Source: Anastatus disparis (Eukaryota; Arthropoda; Insecta; Hymenoptera; Eupelmidae). Taken from it: DNA of 64,000 nucleotides. Both the position numbers and the translations under genes were made by a program. The stretch is taken from positions 10,001 through 74,000 of the forward strand of contig JAFFSR010000093.1 of the NCBI GenBank assembly GCA_017163975.1. The letters run 5' to 3'. Shown in pieces: positions 14,100 to 25,858 of this stretch. Positions within the stretch are counted from its first letter, which is position 1; every line of letters begins with the position of its first letter. The notes under the pieces are model-generated. The model saw only the letters and a program-made list of their open reading frames with translations, did not search any database and was not told the origin of the DNA.

Positions 14100-15238
14100 A
14101 ATTATCAAATTCAATATCGTAATCAAATAAAAATAAAAAATACAATGCAATGACACACGTAAATAATTTCGGGACGAATAGGTTAGGCGCGCGCGGTAGC
14201 GCTTTAAACATAGTTACGCGCATCAGTCATGAATTATGATGAATATGTGCGTTGAGATTATCTTGTTTTAAATTAAAACACAATCCTAGGTTCTACACAA
14301 CATTTATACATCACATGATCAGAGACATCCAATCAAATCAATTATGAAACGAGGACTCGCCAAATGTATCTTTTTTTTAAGAAAGGATTATGTTTATAAT
14401 ATAAATTATTATAGATTGAATAATTTTTCTTGTGTTACTTAAAAATAACAATAACAATTATATACACTTGAATTTTATGATTCGTAATCACTTGTAATTA
14501 ATTTAAAAATTATTTACTAAAATTTCTAAAAGATGTCGCGACTTTTGAAAATTTTACGATCGAACCGCAATGACGGCAAAAAAAAATATGACAGATAATG
14601 AATCAATAAAAAATAAAAAGAGATAAAAAAAAAAAAATCAATTTGATAGTTTAACCTAACATAACTGTGAGGTTACTTTAAAATTAATGATGTTTCTATC
14701 TGTTTAATGAAAGAAAATTCTTCGACGATTGTTATTATTATTGAAATTGATACTTTATGCAATGTATACTTTGTGTTTATTTAGAGAGTCAAAATACCTA
14801 CAAATAAAGTGATCCAAAAAAAGACATAAGTTTATTATATTGTTACGTCTACCTAAGATAATTACATAGTTAAGCCAAATAGGTCCATATAGTTGTCTTA
14901 CGTTTTTAATTATAGACTCAAATACCATACGTTTTAGTACAATTAGTGCAGACTAATGAATTTATTTGCTTTTACATCATTAGTTAATATAATAAATTTG
15001 AGGATAAAATTGTATAATCAAAATCTTATATTTTAATAAATTCTAATAAAAAGTAAAATTGTAAACTTGATCTTTTTTGTAAATATTTCTAAAAAAAAAT
15101 TATAGAAGTTTTAATAATAAAAGTATTTCTCTATTAGATGAGTTATCAAGATTAAACAATTATTTAAACTTTATAAGTAAATAAAATGTGTTTTAATAAA
15201 AAAATAAATTATGATGTTAAAAGAAAATAAAATAAAAG
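14100..15238. other. AT-rich sequence, nothing recognised
   Basis: No coding pattern. A short GC-rich patch lies near 14185-14225. Confidence 0.5.
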
Positions 15239-15412
15239 TTTTTTTCTCATACCCCGGCTAAAAACACGTCATTAATGGTCGAACGCAAGCCGTAAAAATT
15301 TATGCTTTCAGGCCGGCACGCTCCGATTTATTCTCGAGTCTCTTTCGTGTGTTTTAAGAGTGGGGGGTATACGCTTATCCTTTTCTGTTTACGGTTATAA
15401 GCGTCAACTCTC

Positions 15413-15446
<34 letters not shown>

Positions 15447-16046
15447 ATGTATATTGTAGCCTATTCTTTTGAAAACATCAGCAACATTTGCTCTCTCCCT
15501 CTCTCTCTTTCTTTTATATGTATTACATAAGTCTATCCTGTTCTATTCATCGGTTACAAACATCGACTCTCTCATATGTATCATAGAAAAGTTTGTAAAT
15601 AATACTTTTTGTTATAAAAAGTTAGAATTTGTGATGCGATTGATTGTGTAATTTTATTTTTTATTTTTTAGAATTATAATCTACAGTGTGTTATCATAAG
15701 AGTATAATAAGAGCGTATTATAATGATATATTGATGGTTTATTTTATGAATTATCATCAGTGATGCGATTGATTGTGTAATTTAATTTTTTATTTTTTAG
15801 AATTATATTTGTTTTATTTTTATGAATTATAATCTATAGTGTGTTATAATAAGAGTATAATAAGAGCGTATTATAATGATATATTGATGGTTTATTTAAT
15901 GAATTATCATCAGTGAGAGAGTAGCAGACAAAGAGGAAACATATTCGACCGAGAGTAGCAGATGATTTTTCGCGTTGGTTTTTCATTAATGATGAATTAT
16001 CAATAAGTCTAAGTTGTACGTGTTTTTAGCCCGGTATGAGAAAAAA
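15239..16046. mobile_element. TIR element of about 0.8 kb with internal duplication
   Basis: TTTTTCTCATACC followed by GGCTAAAAACACGT at 15241-15269 is repeated inverted at about 16018-16046. Inside are a (TC)n run (15408-15431) and a tandem duplication starting GTGATGCGATTGATTGTG: 15631-15759 and 15760-15912, the second copy with an extra block of about 24 bp. No transposase; target duplication unclear. Confidence 0.65.
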
Positions 16047-16050
16047 TCGT

Positions 16051-16171
16051 ATATGCCACTTGGGATAAAAATGCGACACTGTAGGCCGGCATTTTAGCTC
16101 TCGAGGCGAAGCCGAGAGAGCTAAATCCATGCCGGCCTAGAATGCCGCATTTTTACCCCACGTAGCATAAT
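16051..16171. repeat. Snap-back palindrome of about 120 bp
   Basis: Left arm GTATATGCCACTTGGG...GGCCGGCAT pairs with the inverted right arm ending in GCATAATATAC; the centre is the GC-rich GAGGCGAAGCCGAG. It is immediately beside the TIR element above. A similar palindrome is at 47,300-47,392. Confidence 0.65.
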
Positions 16172-17440
16172 ATACTATTATGTAATATAAAATAAATCAA
16201 TAATTACATTTCTTTTTTGAGAACAAGGTGAAAAATGCATGGTTGCTTATGTTTAGACTAAATATGTTCAACCAGCTTGTAATGTAGAGATGAATTGGAC
16301 TACATCAGTTTTATGTACAAGTTATTTAAGATAGTAAAATGAAAAAAACTCTGCTTAAAAATAAAAGATAAGATAGAAAATAAACAAAACGCGAGAATCA
16401 TAAATAAAATAAAAGAAACAAAACAAAAATTTAAACGCAATACAACCCACTAAAAACTACCTGTTTTATTTCTCTAAAACAGTTAATTGAGTAATGCCCT
16501 TACATATGTTTTTGCAGACTTTACCTCTTGGCTACAAAATAATTATCATATAAATTAAAAAACATTTTTAGTAATTATTACCCGCAAGGAGAGTGCATTG
16601 AATTTGGGTCTTGGATTTTCTTTTAAGTTTGGGTTATTTTTTCTTACATGAAATAAGCCGCGCCCATTTAGTTCAACATTTGATTTTTTATAAGTTATAA
16701 ACAATTTTGTCAGGCTTTTAAGACATTCTTAAAAATTTGCATTGTTTTATAGTTGAATTAGTTTTAGAATTAATCATTCTGGAAGATTTTTATTAATTAT
16801 TTATTAAAGTGGAGATACAGTTAAAAACGCTTCTGTTGTTTAAAAATTATAAAGGGATGAAAATCAAAATGAACTTTTGACTAAAATGCAACATTTTTTT
16901 TATGCATATTTTCAGTAAAATATTTTCGCTATTAATATTCTCTCATAACTATTAAACAACTTCATTATTCTTTACTTCATATTAAACAAACTCATCTCTG
17001 AAGAAGAAAGAGATAAGGTAATTTTTTTTTAAATGACTTATTTTCTAAATATTCTTAGAAATGTGCATATTATTAGTAGTGTTGGGATTATATTTGTAGA
17101 TGTACGAATCCTTTTTCATGTAGTGTTATTTTTATCTCTAAGAATTTACTTTGATCTTAATAATAAAAAAAAAGAAATTGTAATAAGATCTAAAACTAGG
17201 TCAATAGGTTAAACACATTGAATTTCGCTAAATACTTTTCATATAAACTTTGTTGTTCATTTTTTTTCATTCAATATCATCATTTCTTATATTGTTGTTT
17301 TTATTACGGTCAAATTACTTTTCAAGTTGTGATTTTGAAATAATATAGTTTTTACAGTTTTTGTAGGATTACTTTTATATAGCTATTGTAAAAATCAATT
17401 AAGATAACTTTTATAAGCGAAGAATTATTGTCGTTAGTGT
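16172..17440. other. AT-rich sequence, nothing recognised
   Basis: No believable ORF, RNA gene or repeat structure seen. Confidence 0.5.
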
Positions 17441-17445
17441 CAATC

Positions 17446-18440
17446 AAGGTTGTAAATTTTTCCATTTACCGAGTAAGCAACTGGTAAATGGTCGGACTAT
17501 TTACCAGTTACTGGGTGACTAAATGGTAAATGGTCAGACTATTTACCATTTACAGAGCAAGTAAATGGTAAATAGTCTAACCAGTTTCCAGTTACTGAGC
17601 AAGTAATTGGAAATGGTCGAACCATTTACCAGTTACTGGGTGAGTAAATGGTAAATAATCTCACCAGTTTCCAGTTGCAGAGCAAGGAACTGGAAATGGT
17701 CGACCCATTTACCAGTTACTAGGTGAGTGAATGGTAAATGGTCGGACCATTTACCAGTTGCTGAGTGAGTAAATGATAAATGGTCAACCATTTACCAGTC
17801 ACTTGGTGAGTAAGTGGTAAATGGTCCGACTATTCACTATTTCCTCACTCAGTAACTGGTAAATGGTTTGACCATTTCCAGTTACTCACCGAGAAACTAT
17901 CAACTGATCCGACCATTTACCATTTACTCACTCAGTAACTGGTAAATGGTTCGACCATTTACCACTTACCTACTCAGTAACTGGTAAATGGTCCGACCAT
18001 TCAACATTTACTCACCCAGTAACTGGTAAATGGTCCAAGCATTTACCAGTCACTCTGTAACTGTTCCGACCATTTACCATTTACTCAGGTCGTAACTGCA
18101 AACTGGTTGAATCATTTATCATTTACCCACCCGCTTACTGCGAACTGATTCGACCATTTACCAGTTATCAGAGTTGTAAATAAGGAAATAGATATTTCAT
18201 TTGAAATGGTGAAGTAATTGAAAATATTCGCACTATTTACCATTTACAGATCAAGTAACTGGTAGATGGTCGGACCATTTACCATTTACAGATCAAGTAA
18301 ATGGTAAATGGTCTGACCAGTTCCCAGTTACAGACCAAGTAACTGGTAAATGGTCTGACCATTTACCATTTACAGTGCAAGTAAATGGTAAATGGTTTAA
18401 TCAGTTCCCAGTTACAGAGCAGGTAACTGGGAATCATCAA
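17446..18440. repeat. Foldback array of about 42-bp palindromic units (copy 1)
   Basis: Built from units of the type GGACCATTTACC-AGTTACTGGGTGAGTAAATGG-TAAATGGTC; each unit has GTAAATGG at one side and CCATTTAC at the other, so every junction is a small palindrome. Unit orientation reverses near the middle (GGTGAGTAAATGG before, CCATTTACTCACT after about 17,830). At about 18,170 a terminal motif CAGAGTTGTAAATAAGG appears and a further block of units follows, so this may be two adjoining elements. No ORF. Confidence 0.8.
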
Positions 18441-19840
18441 ATCTGAAATTTGGTCTATAATTAAAATAATTTTTAAATATTTTAACATTACGATTAAATG
18501 ATTCTACTTTACATCTACAAAACAATTGTTATCTAAAGCATGCTATTATGAATAGTGGTTTCAAACTATATTCGAGCATGATTATACTTGGCGATTAAAT
18601 AATAATAAAACAATCTAATTTTTTACAAAGATATAGACGATGTTTACAAGTAATAGTTAAGAAACTAGTCACTACAATTATATATATCGCCTTTTACACT
18701 CGAGAAGGCCATCACTTTTGAGTGAGGTCTGAAGCGATGCCGTTCGTATACAAAGCTTTGTACAAAATTTGCGTATTCACAAATTGAGTTACTAATTTCA
18801 TATCACAGACGAAATCATGTATACGAGGCTTGGGGTCAGTTCACTGATTAATGACAGTTTTTCTAATCAATAGGTAGCGTCGTTCTATGACGCACGCTGA
18901 ATCTGGTTTAGATTTACGGCAGAACACGTCTTACCAATTGTTATACAATTTGCATGTCGCCGCAAAAACAGTTGCAGCTTTATTTATGTCTTAGAACATT
19001 ATGACAAACTACCTTTAATGAACTGACAGTGACTTAGTACTTAATACCTTTTTTTATCATACTGATAAATTATTTTTACATATCGTTTATAATTGCATCA
19101 TACAGATTTAAATAATATAGGTTTTTATAACTCAAGAATTATTGATTTTACTTTTATTTTAGAGTATTATCGCAATCTTATTGCTTGTTTTACTAATTCT
19201 GTTGTGAATCTAACGTAATCAGAAAAATTGTTAAATCGTGCTCGAATATAATTTTAAACCATGATATGTAATCATAGCCATACAGACATTTCACATAGTT
19301 TTTATAATAAGAATTATATTTGTATGCAATGTAAGTCTCAACGTTAAAAGTAAGGTAATACACATATTTTATTATTATACTATTCGTTATGTCAAAGGTC
19401 AGTTTTAGACGAGGTCTTAGACATTTTTTACTGATCGAAAGTAGCGAAAGAAGTAATTTCGTTTATTTTCAATAAAAATGTATATCGGAATTGCTTTTAC
19501 TTGTAAATATCTATTCATTTTAACAAATGAGAAATAGAAGTATGTAAATTTGTTAATATTCAAAGAACGAGCCAAAAAAAATAAATAAAAACTAAATATC
19601 TTTTTTAGCTATTTTCGATCGGTAGAGTTGGTCAAAAGCTGATTTTTAATTGGAAAGTGTCACCATAAAATACAATGCAAATTAACTGAAGTGGCCAAAA
19701 TAAGAAATAGAACTTCTGACCCCGGACAAGATGCTTGGGGTCTAATGGCTCCACTAAATTTATCGAGTATGATAATATTATAATGTTCGAAGACGTATAT
19801 ATAATATTAGTGTAATTATAAGGGCATAATGAAGCTTCCC
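18441..19840. other. AT-rich sequence, nothing recognised
   Basis: Moderate-complexity sequence with a GC-richer patch at about 18,700-18,990; no ORF or repeat partner found inside the window. Confidence 0.5.
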
Positions 19841-19844
19841 TTTC

Positions 19845-20094
19845 TGATAATATTTCTAATCCAAGTTTATGAGTAAATAGTAAATTTAATCGGGTTTTTT
19901 TCACTTCAAAAAAAAAATCGGTAGGATTCAACTTGAGTGCGGACAACTAAAGAAATCTAACAAAATCTTATACTGAAAAAGTTATATAAAAGTTTTCAAT
20001 TTATAGTATTTTAAGATTGGGATTATCAACTTTGATATCTAAATTGCGATCTAAGTTCATACAAAAATAACAGCTCCAAAGGAATTTTTATTTT
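19845..20094. repeat. Dispersed repeat, copy A
   Basis: Contains AACTTGAGTGCGGACAACT near 19,932 and about 160 bp of following sequence that recurs, diverged, at 33,870-34,140. It ends where the large palindrome begins. Confidence 0.6.
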
Positions 20095-21527
20095 AACTAA
20101 TAGCCCAATCAATTTAGCTGAAAAATGTCTGATATTTGTAAAAAAGTTTAACAGCAAACCAACTGTACAGTTATGTAAAGTAGGTTTGTGGGAGTGAAAT
20201 ATCCAAAATGGCCCCAACAGATGTCCGTTTTTGTTTAAACAATGTTTAAACATTGAAAATTGCCATTTTTTCCCTTTAATTGCAATTATTTCTAGAGCCG
20301 TAAAAGCTATCATAATGGCCCAATAAGATAAAATGTAGGTTTTCAAAAGATCTTTAAAATCAATTTTTAATCATTGTGATTGCATTTATAGTTCCCGAGA
20401 AAAATGCGAAAAACCATTAAAAATGCTTAAAATTTCAAAAATTTATAACTTTTTTAATTTTATGATTGAAGAGCTGGCCCTGTGGGAATAAATTGTTTTT
20501 AATATACACAATAAGCATACGCAAGCAGAATTCTGTAGGACTAATTGTTTTTTCATAATATCAATTACAAGTTATAAACAAATAATTTTTAATAGGCCAT
20601 TCTATCTCACACGATCAACTTTTTAAAGTTTTTAACATCGATTCTGAAAGTTTAGATATCCCTCTACAAAATGTATATTTCAGATTTTTTATTAATTCGT
20701 TATAAAGACCTTAAAAATTCATTTAAACATTGGGTCTTGCGTTCGGACGCCTGAAATAAAGTTAGTAGTGGGAGAACAAGCGGGATATCTGCTGTGCGCC
20801 TGCAACATGTTAGACAGGCTACCCGACTTACGCTTCCCCTTGGCTTGAGTTCCCCCACTACTAACTTTATTTCAGGCGTCCGAGCGCAAGACGCAATATT
20901 TAAATGAATTATTAAGGTCTTTATAAAGAATTAATGAAAAATCTGAAATATACATTTTGTAGAGGGATATCTAAACTTTCAGAATCGATGTTAAAAACTT
21001 TAAAAAGTTGATCGTGTGAGATAGAATGGCCTATTAAAAATTATTTGTTTATAACTTGTAATTGATATTATGAAAAAATAATTAGTCCTACAGAATTCTG
21101 CTTGCGTATGCTTATTGTGTATATTAAAAACAATTTATTCCCACAGGGCCAGCTCTTCAATCATAAAATTAAAAAAATTATGAATTTTTGAAATTTTAAG
21201 CATTTTTAATGGTTTTTCGCATTTTTCTCGGAAACTATAAATGCAATCACAATGATTAAAAATTGATTTTGAAGATCTTTTAAAAACCTACATTTTATCT
21301 CATTGGGCCATTATGATAGCTTTTACGGCTCTAGAAATATTTGCAATTAAAGGGAAAAAATGGCAATTTTCAATGTTTAAACATTGTTTAAACAAAAACG
21401 GACAACATCTGTTGGGGCCATTTTGGATATTTTACTCCCACAAACCTACTTTATATAATTGTGCAGTTGGTTTGCTATTAAACTTTTTTACATGAAAAAA
21501 TCTAATTTGATTGGCCTATCAAGTGAT
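20095..21527. repeat. Large palindrome, arms of about 680 bp
   Basis: Left arm about 20,095-20,774 and right arm about 20,851-21,527 are inverted copies with scattered mismatches; the spacer is about 76 bp and GC-richer. The centre is flanked by CCTGAAATAAAGTTAGTAGT and its complement. The ORFs at 20,026-20,346 and 21,313-21,495 are the same sequence read from the two arms. A transcript through it would fold into a long duplex. Confidence 0.88.
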
Positions 21528-21646
21528 TGTACTAATATAGCTAATGTCAAAATTTGTCAAATATTAAAGAACAAGACAAAAAAATTGAAAAAGTAATGAA
21601 TATATTTAAAAAATTTTTTAAATTGAATAAAATATGTAAGAGCTCC

Positions 21647-21730
21647 CATGTGAGATCACATATGAGATCGCACACGAGATTGCATATGAGATGTCACATG
21701 AAATCGCCTATGAGATCGCATATGAAATCG
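21647..21730. repeat. 12-bp minisatellite, seven units
   Basis: Seven units resembling CATATGAGATCG (CATGTGAGATCA, CATATGAGATCG, CACACGAGATTG and so on). Scattered inverted relatives follow to about 21,880. Confidence 0.8.
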
Positions 21731-21989
21731 AATGTATATTTGTTAAATTTTTAAAATAAAATAAATATATGTGCGATCTGACATGAGATCTCGCATATAT
21801 TTATTTTATTTTCAAATTTCAAAGAATATGTAAGAGATTTCATAGGCGATTTCATATGAGATTCCACATGAGAGCTCATACAAAATTTTCATTAGGGATG
21901 ATTTTTCTTGGCTTGTTCTTGAAATTTATACATATTTACACTCTTCCGATTCTCATTTATTTAAAATAAGTTCATACCCATAAATATAA

Positions 21990-22200
21990 TCGGTGGTAGC
22001 GCAGGGGCTAAGGCTCTTGGCTCATGCTGTAGTAGACCGGAGTTTAGTCTCTGGGAAAATTTTGGAAAAATATTTCTGAATTTTTCTTTGTGAAATAGAA
22101 TTAGGAGACCAGGAAAAACCAATTAAAAATTGTCCCTGGCCAATAAAAATTACGGGTCTCAGTCCACAGCGATCAAGAGACCCACTGTCAATAAAATAGA
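21990..22200 (+). mobile_element. Possible tRNA-derived SINE
   Basis: GGTGGTAGCGCAGGGGCTAAGG resembles a tRNA A-box region and CCGGAGTTTAGTCTC, about 45 bp on, resembles a degenerate B box. About 130 bp of unrelated body follows. No poly-A or target duplication could be fixed. It could also be a decayed tRNA pseudogene. Confidence 0.4.
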
Positions 22201-22219
22201 GGAGAAGATGATATCTCCA

Positions 22220-22843
22220 ATCCCTAGTGGAAATATAAAATGTGCATTACTGTTTAAAATAGTTTTGAATTATTAAAAACTGTTTAAAACTGTTCAAAAT
22301 AGTTTATAAGTGTGAAATTTTTGACATTTAAAACAGTTATAAAAAGTTTTCAACATTTTTGAACAGTTTTGAGCAGTACAGAATAATTTTAAACTGAAGT
22401 GAACATTTTCTCGTGTATATATTATAAAAATTTTAATATATATAATAAAATTTTTATCAAGACAAAATTATGAAACACTGTTTGAAATCATTTCGAAATT
22501 TTTGAAACTTTTTGAAACTGTTTAAAAATGTAGGTGTTCAAAACTTTTTAAAACCATTCAGAACTGTTCAAGTTAATAAAAAATAGTTTATATTGATTTA
22601 AAATTGTTTTGAAATATTTTTAATATTTAAAATAATCTATTACTTCTAAACATAAAAAATTCAAAACTATTCAACACTGTTTAAAATCATTTCGAAATTT
22701 TCAAAACTTTTTGAAAGTGTTTGAAAATGTTTAAAATTGTTTATAACTGTTTTAAATATCCTAAATTTCGCACTTATAAACAGTTTTAAACAGTTTTGAA
22801 CAGTTTTTAATATTTTTAAACATTTTATATTTCCGCTAGGGAT
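22220..22843. mobile_element. Foldback element built from AAACTGTT/AACAGTTT units
   Basis: Ends are inverted repeats: ATCCCTAGTGGAAATATAAA at 22,220 and its complement, one mismatch at CTAG(T/C)GG, ending at 22,843. The interior is filled with AAACTGTTTAAAA and TTTTGAACAGTTTT motifs on both strands. No gene. Confidence 0.7.
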
Positions 22844-22849
22844 TACAAA

Positions 22850-24929
22850 CAATTCTGATATTTATTCATATGAAAAAAAAAAAAATTTATTTTCAAACTA
22901 TATTTGATCGATAAAGTATAGGTCTAAAGCAAATCCTTAAATATTTTGTTTTGTAATAGGTCATTTATTTTTGTCCTTTTCCAATCAAAATCACAACTTC
23001 ATTATATATTGTATCATGAAACGAATTTTTAAATTAGTGTTATTCAAAAACTACATAGTAATAAAAAGACATAATTTTTTTATAAATTATTGATTTTTTC
23101 GATAATATAGCATAAGAGAAAAAAATAATTTGACATTAGTGAGTAATAAAATAATCAATGATTGTTAATTAAAAACATGTATGATTTGTAAGATATTAAA
23201 AAAAAAACGGGCACATTTGTTCTAAATTTATCCTATAGCAGGTCGCTCATCTTTGTCCTTTCATATTAAAGAAATGAAATTTCATTTCGAACTGCAGAAT
23301 GATTGAAAAAAAGGAAATCTTATTTTTCACCATAAAAATAGTCATTATACATTGTTTTGAAATGATATTAAATTAGTATGTAAAAACTTCCTTTTATCAC
23401 GGAATTTCACGCAAACTTTGTGACTACACAGCGTAAAAGGTTTTTTTAACTTTAAAGAAACTGCTTTTATATTGAATAAATGCGGCGCAAAGGAATTAAT
23501 TCATTTGAGTCAAAGAAAAATCATTTTCAAATTAATGAAATAATTTTTAAAATAAAAAAAAAACTTAAAATATTCTTCAATACAATATTGTATTTGAAAA
23601 AAAAAATTTCGAATTTAGAAAAATATCTTTTTAACTTTGAGAAATTAGTTACTTCCAAAATAGTGTTGAAAGTCAGTAAATCTTTCTTAAAAACAATGCT
23701 AAATTTTTTTACTAAAATAATGTAATATTTATTTGAAATAATTTTTATATAAGAATGAAAAAAATATCTTACGTCAAATAATTTTTTAATCCAAATACAT
23801 AATTTTTAAATTAAACAAATTAGTTCATGACTTCGATAAAGCTATCTCTTTTCAATATCAGAATGTTTGTTGGTGCAAAAAAGCGGTGTAATTTATTAAA
23901 TTTCTTTACATTAAAAAGAGGATTTTGAATTGAAACATAATAATTGTCAGAATGAAGAAAATATAACTATAAAACTTTCTCATTTTAATAAAGTAATTAT
24001 TATTTTGATTAAAAACGTATATTTTAGTAAAAAAAAAAAATTTCACAACAATTATTTATAAACATAATTACAAAAAATAAATTTCAATTAAAATCAACAT
24101 TTAACTGTTTTAGAGAAATATTTTTTTGAATAAAAAAATAATTCTTTGAATCAAAAGAGTTTCAGTAATTAGAAAAAATTGAAATTTATATTGCAGAAAA
24201 GAAACTTAAATTTGTTGAAACATTTACTTAAACTAATATTTTAAATTTACTTGTAAAAAATTATTTCCATGCTTGAATGTCATGTTTCATGTTTTCAAAA
24301 TAATATATTCTTCTAAAAAAATTATTTTTGAGGCTTCAAAAATTAAAATATATTTTTAAAGAAAAATAATATTTATTCAATGAATAGTTACTTCTATTTG
24401 GTACGCAGAAATTAATTGATACGCAATATTTTTCATATTCATTAACATATTTTATCGAAGGAACAAAATTTTATTTTAATTATTTAATATAATTTTCATT
24501 TTGACATTAGGAGATATAAATTTAAAAGAAAATTAATAATTTCCAGTGTGAGATATTGTTAAGTTTAAGAAATATCTTATGTATCTTGATATATATTGAT
24601 ATTTAAAAATTTTATTTTCACTGACGAAATAAATGATATTGATAACAAAAATATTTCACCGATTACCCGAAACAATATATTCGATACAATAAAAATTTTT
24701 TCGTTACTAATAAATTTTTTTTCCAGTGTAGCTATTAAATCAAGTAACGTTTGTATCATCTGTCTTTTATTCTTATTATGGACAGATAAAGACAGAATTA
24801 CGTTCAAGTAACAACCGGTACTTAAGTTAGGTCTATGAATAGGAGCCTAAGATTGTCTATGATAATAAAAATTTATATGGTTGGAATATATATTCAGAAT
24901 AGATTAAATTACAAATATTATTTCCTTCA
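22850..24929. other. AT-rich sequence, nothing recognised
   Basis: About 2 kb with only short, compositionally biased ORFs (23,480-23,725; 24,577-24,811 on both strands), none with recognisable domains. Confidence 0.5.
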
Positions 24930-24933
24930 TTAA

Positions 24934-25330
24934 GGGATGTCCTCATACTGGTATAGAGATCTACGTTATCTACATTTGAATTATGAATTTGAATAAAAAT
25001 TTAACTATTTTTGACTAAAATTCATAGAAGAGGCATATTCTTAACATTCTAAAGAATTTATTGCAACGTCAAAAGACAGAATAAAAGTGAAAATGAAGAC
25101 AAAAACTGCATAATACGATTATTCATAACTACATTGAAAAGTCAATCGTATTAAGCAGTTTTTGCCTTTATTTTTACCCTTATTTTGTCTTTTCACATTG
25201 CAATAAATTCTTTGGCATGTTAAGAATGTGCCTCTCCTACGAATTTCAGTCATAAATAGTTAAATTTTTATTAAAATTCATAATTTAAATGTAGATAAGG
25301 TAGAACTCCATGTCGGTATGAGGATTCCTC
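24934..25330. mobile_element. TTAA-flanked hairpin MITE
   Basis: The 397-bp element folds over nearly its whole length (arms of about 190 bp, loop near 25,120-25,140). It is flanked by TTAA at 24,930-24,933 and 25,331-25,334, as for piggyBac-type insertions. The TIRs share TCCTCATAC near the ends. Its sequence is unrelated to 11,485-12,383. Confidence 0.78.
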
Positions 25331-25334
25331 TTAA

Positions 25335-25788
25335 GAAATAAAAAGTTGATTGAAAATAAAATTTTTCCTTATTTATTTTTCAATCTATTTTCAATTATAA
25401 CAAATTTTATTAAAAACGGAGCAAATTATTTTAACATATTTTAACAATGAAAATAATACTTTAAATTTATTTAGAAATAATACTTTTAATCTTATTGAAA
25501 TGATGAAAATAATTTTAATTTATAAAATTCATAGTAAAGGATTAAATATTTTCATCTTACCTGCCAGAAATAAAATGTTGGCTCTAGAATTTTCGCCTTT
25601 GTGACTCAAAGGATTACAGTGAAGTTGACAGTGGTGATTTTAAAGGAAGTAAAATCCGTTATTATCAAGTCCTCACAATCGTTTGGCGCAAAAGACACAA
25701 GAGTATCTTTTTTTTGTACTTTTCTAATACATCGACTTTGTTCCAGATGCTTCTCGGCTTTGCGCACGCCGTATTCGCAAAATTTATA

Positions 25789-25819
<31 letters not shown>

Positions 25820-25858
25820 CGCGAGCATTTGGAACAGTATGTATTGCATCGTATGAAT
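25335..25858. other. AT-rich spacer with a short (TA)n run
   Basis: A (TA)n tract lies at about 25,786-25,819. The ORFs over it are not believable. Confidence 0.5.

Noticed and set aside
20026..21495. Similar ORFs in both arms of the palindrome as a conserved protein
   Set aside because: Identity follows from the palindrome itself; no domain or codon evidence.
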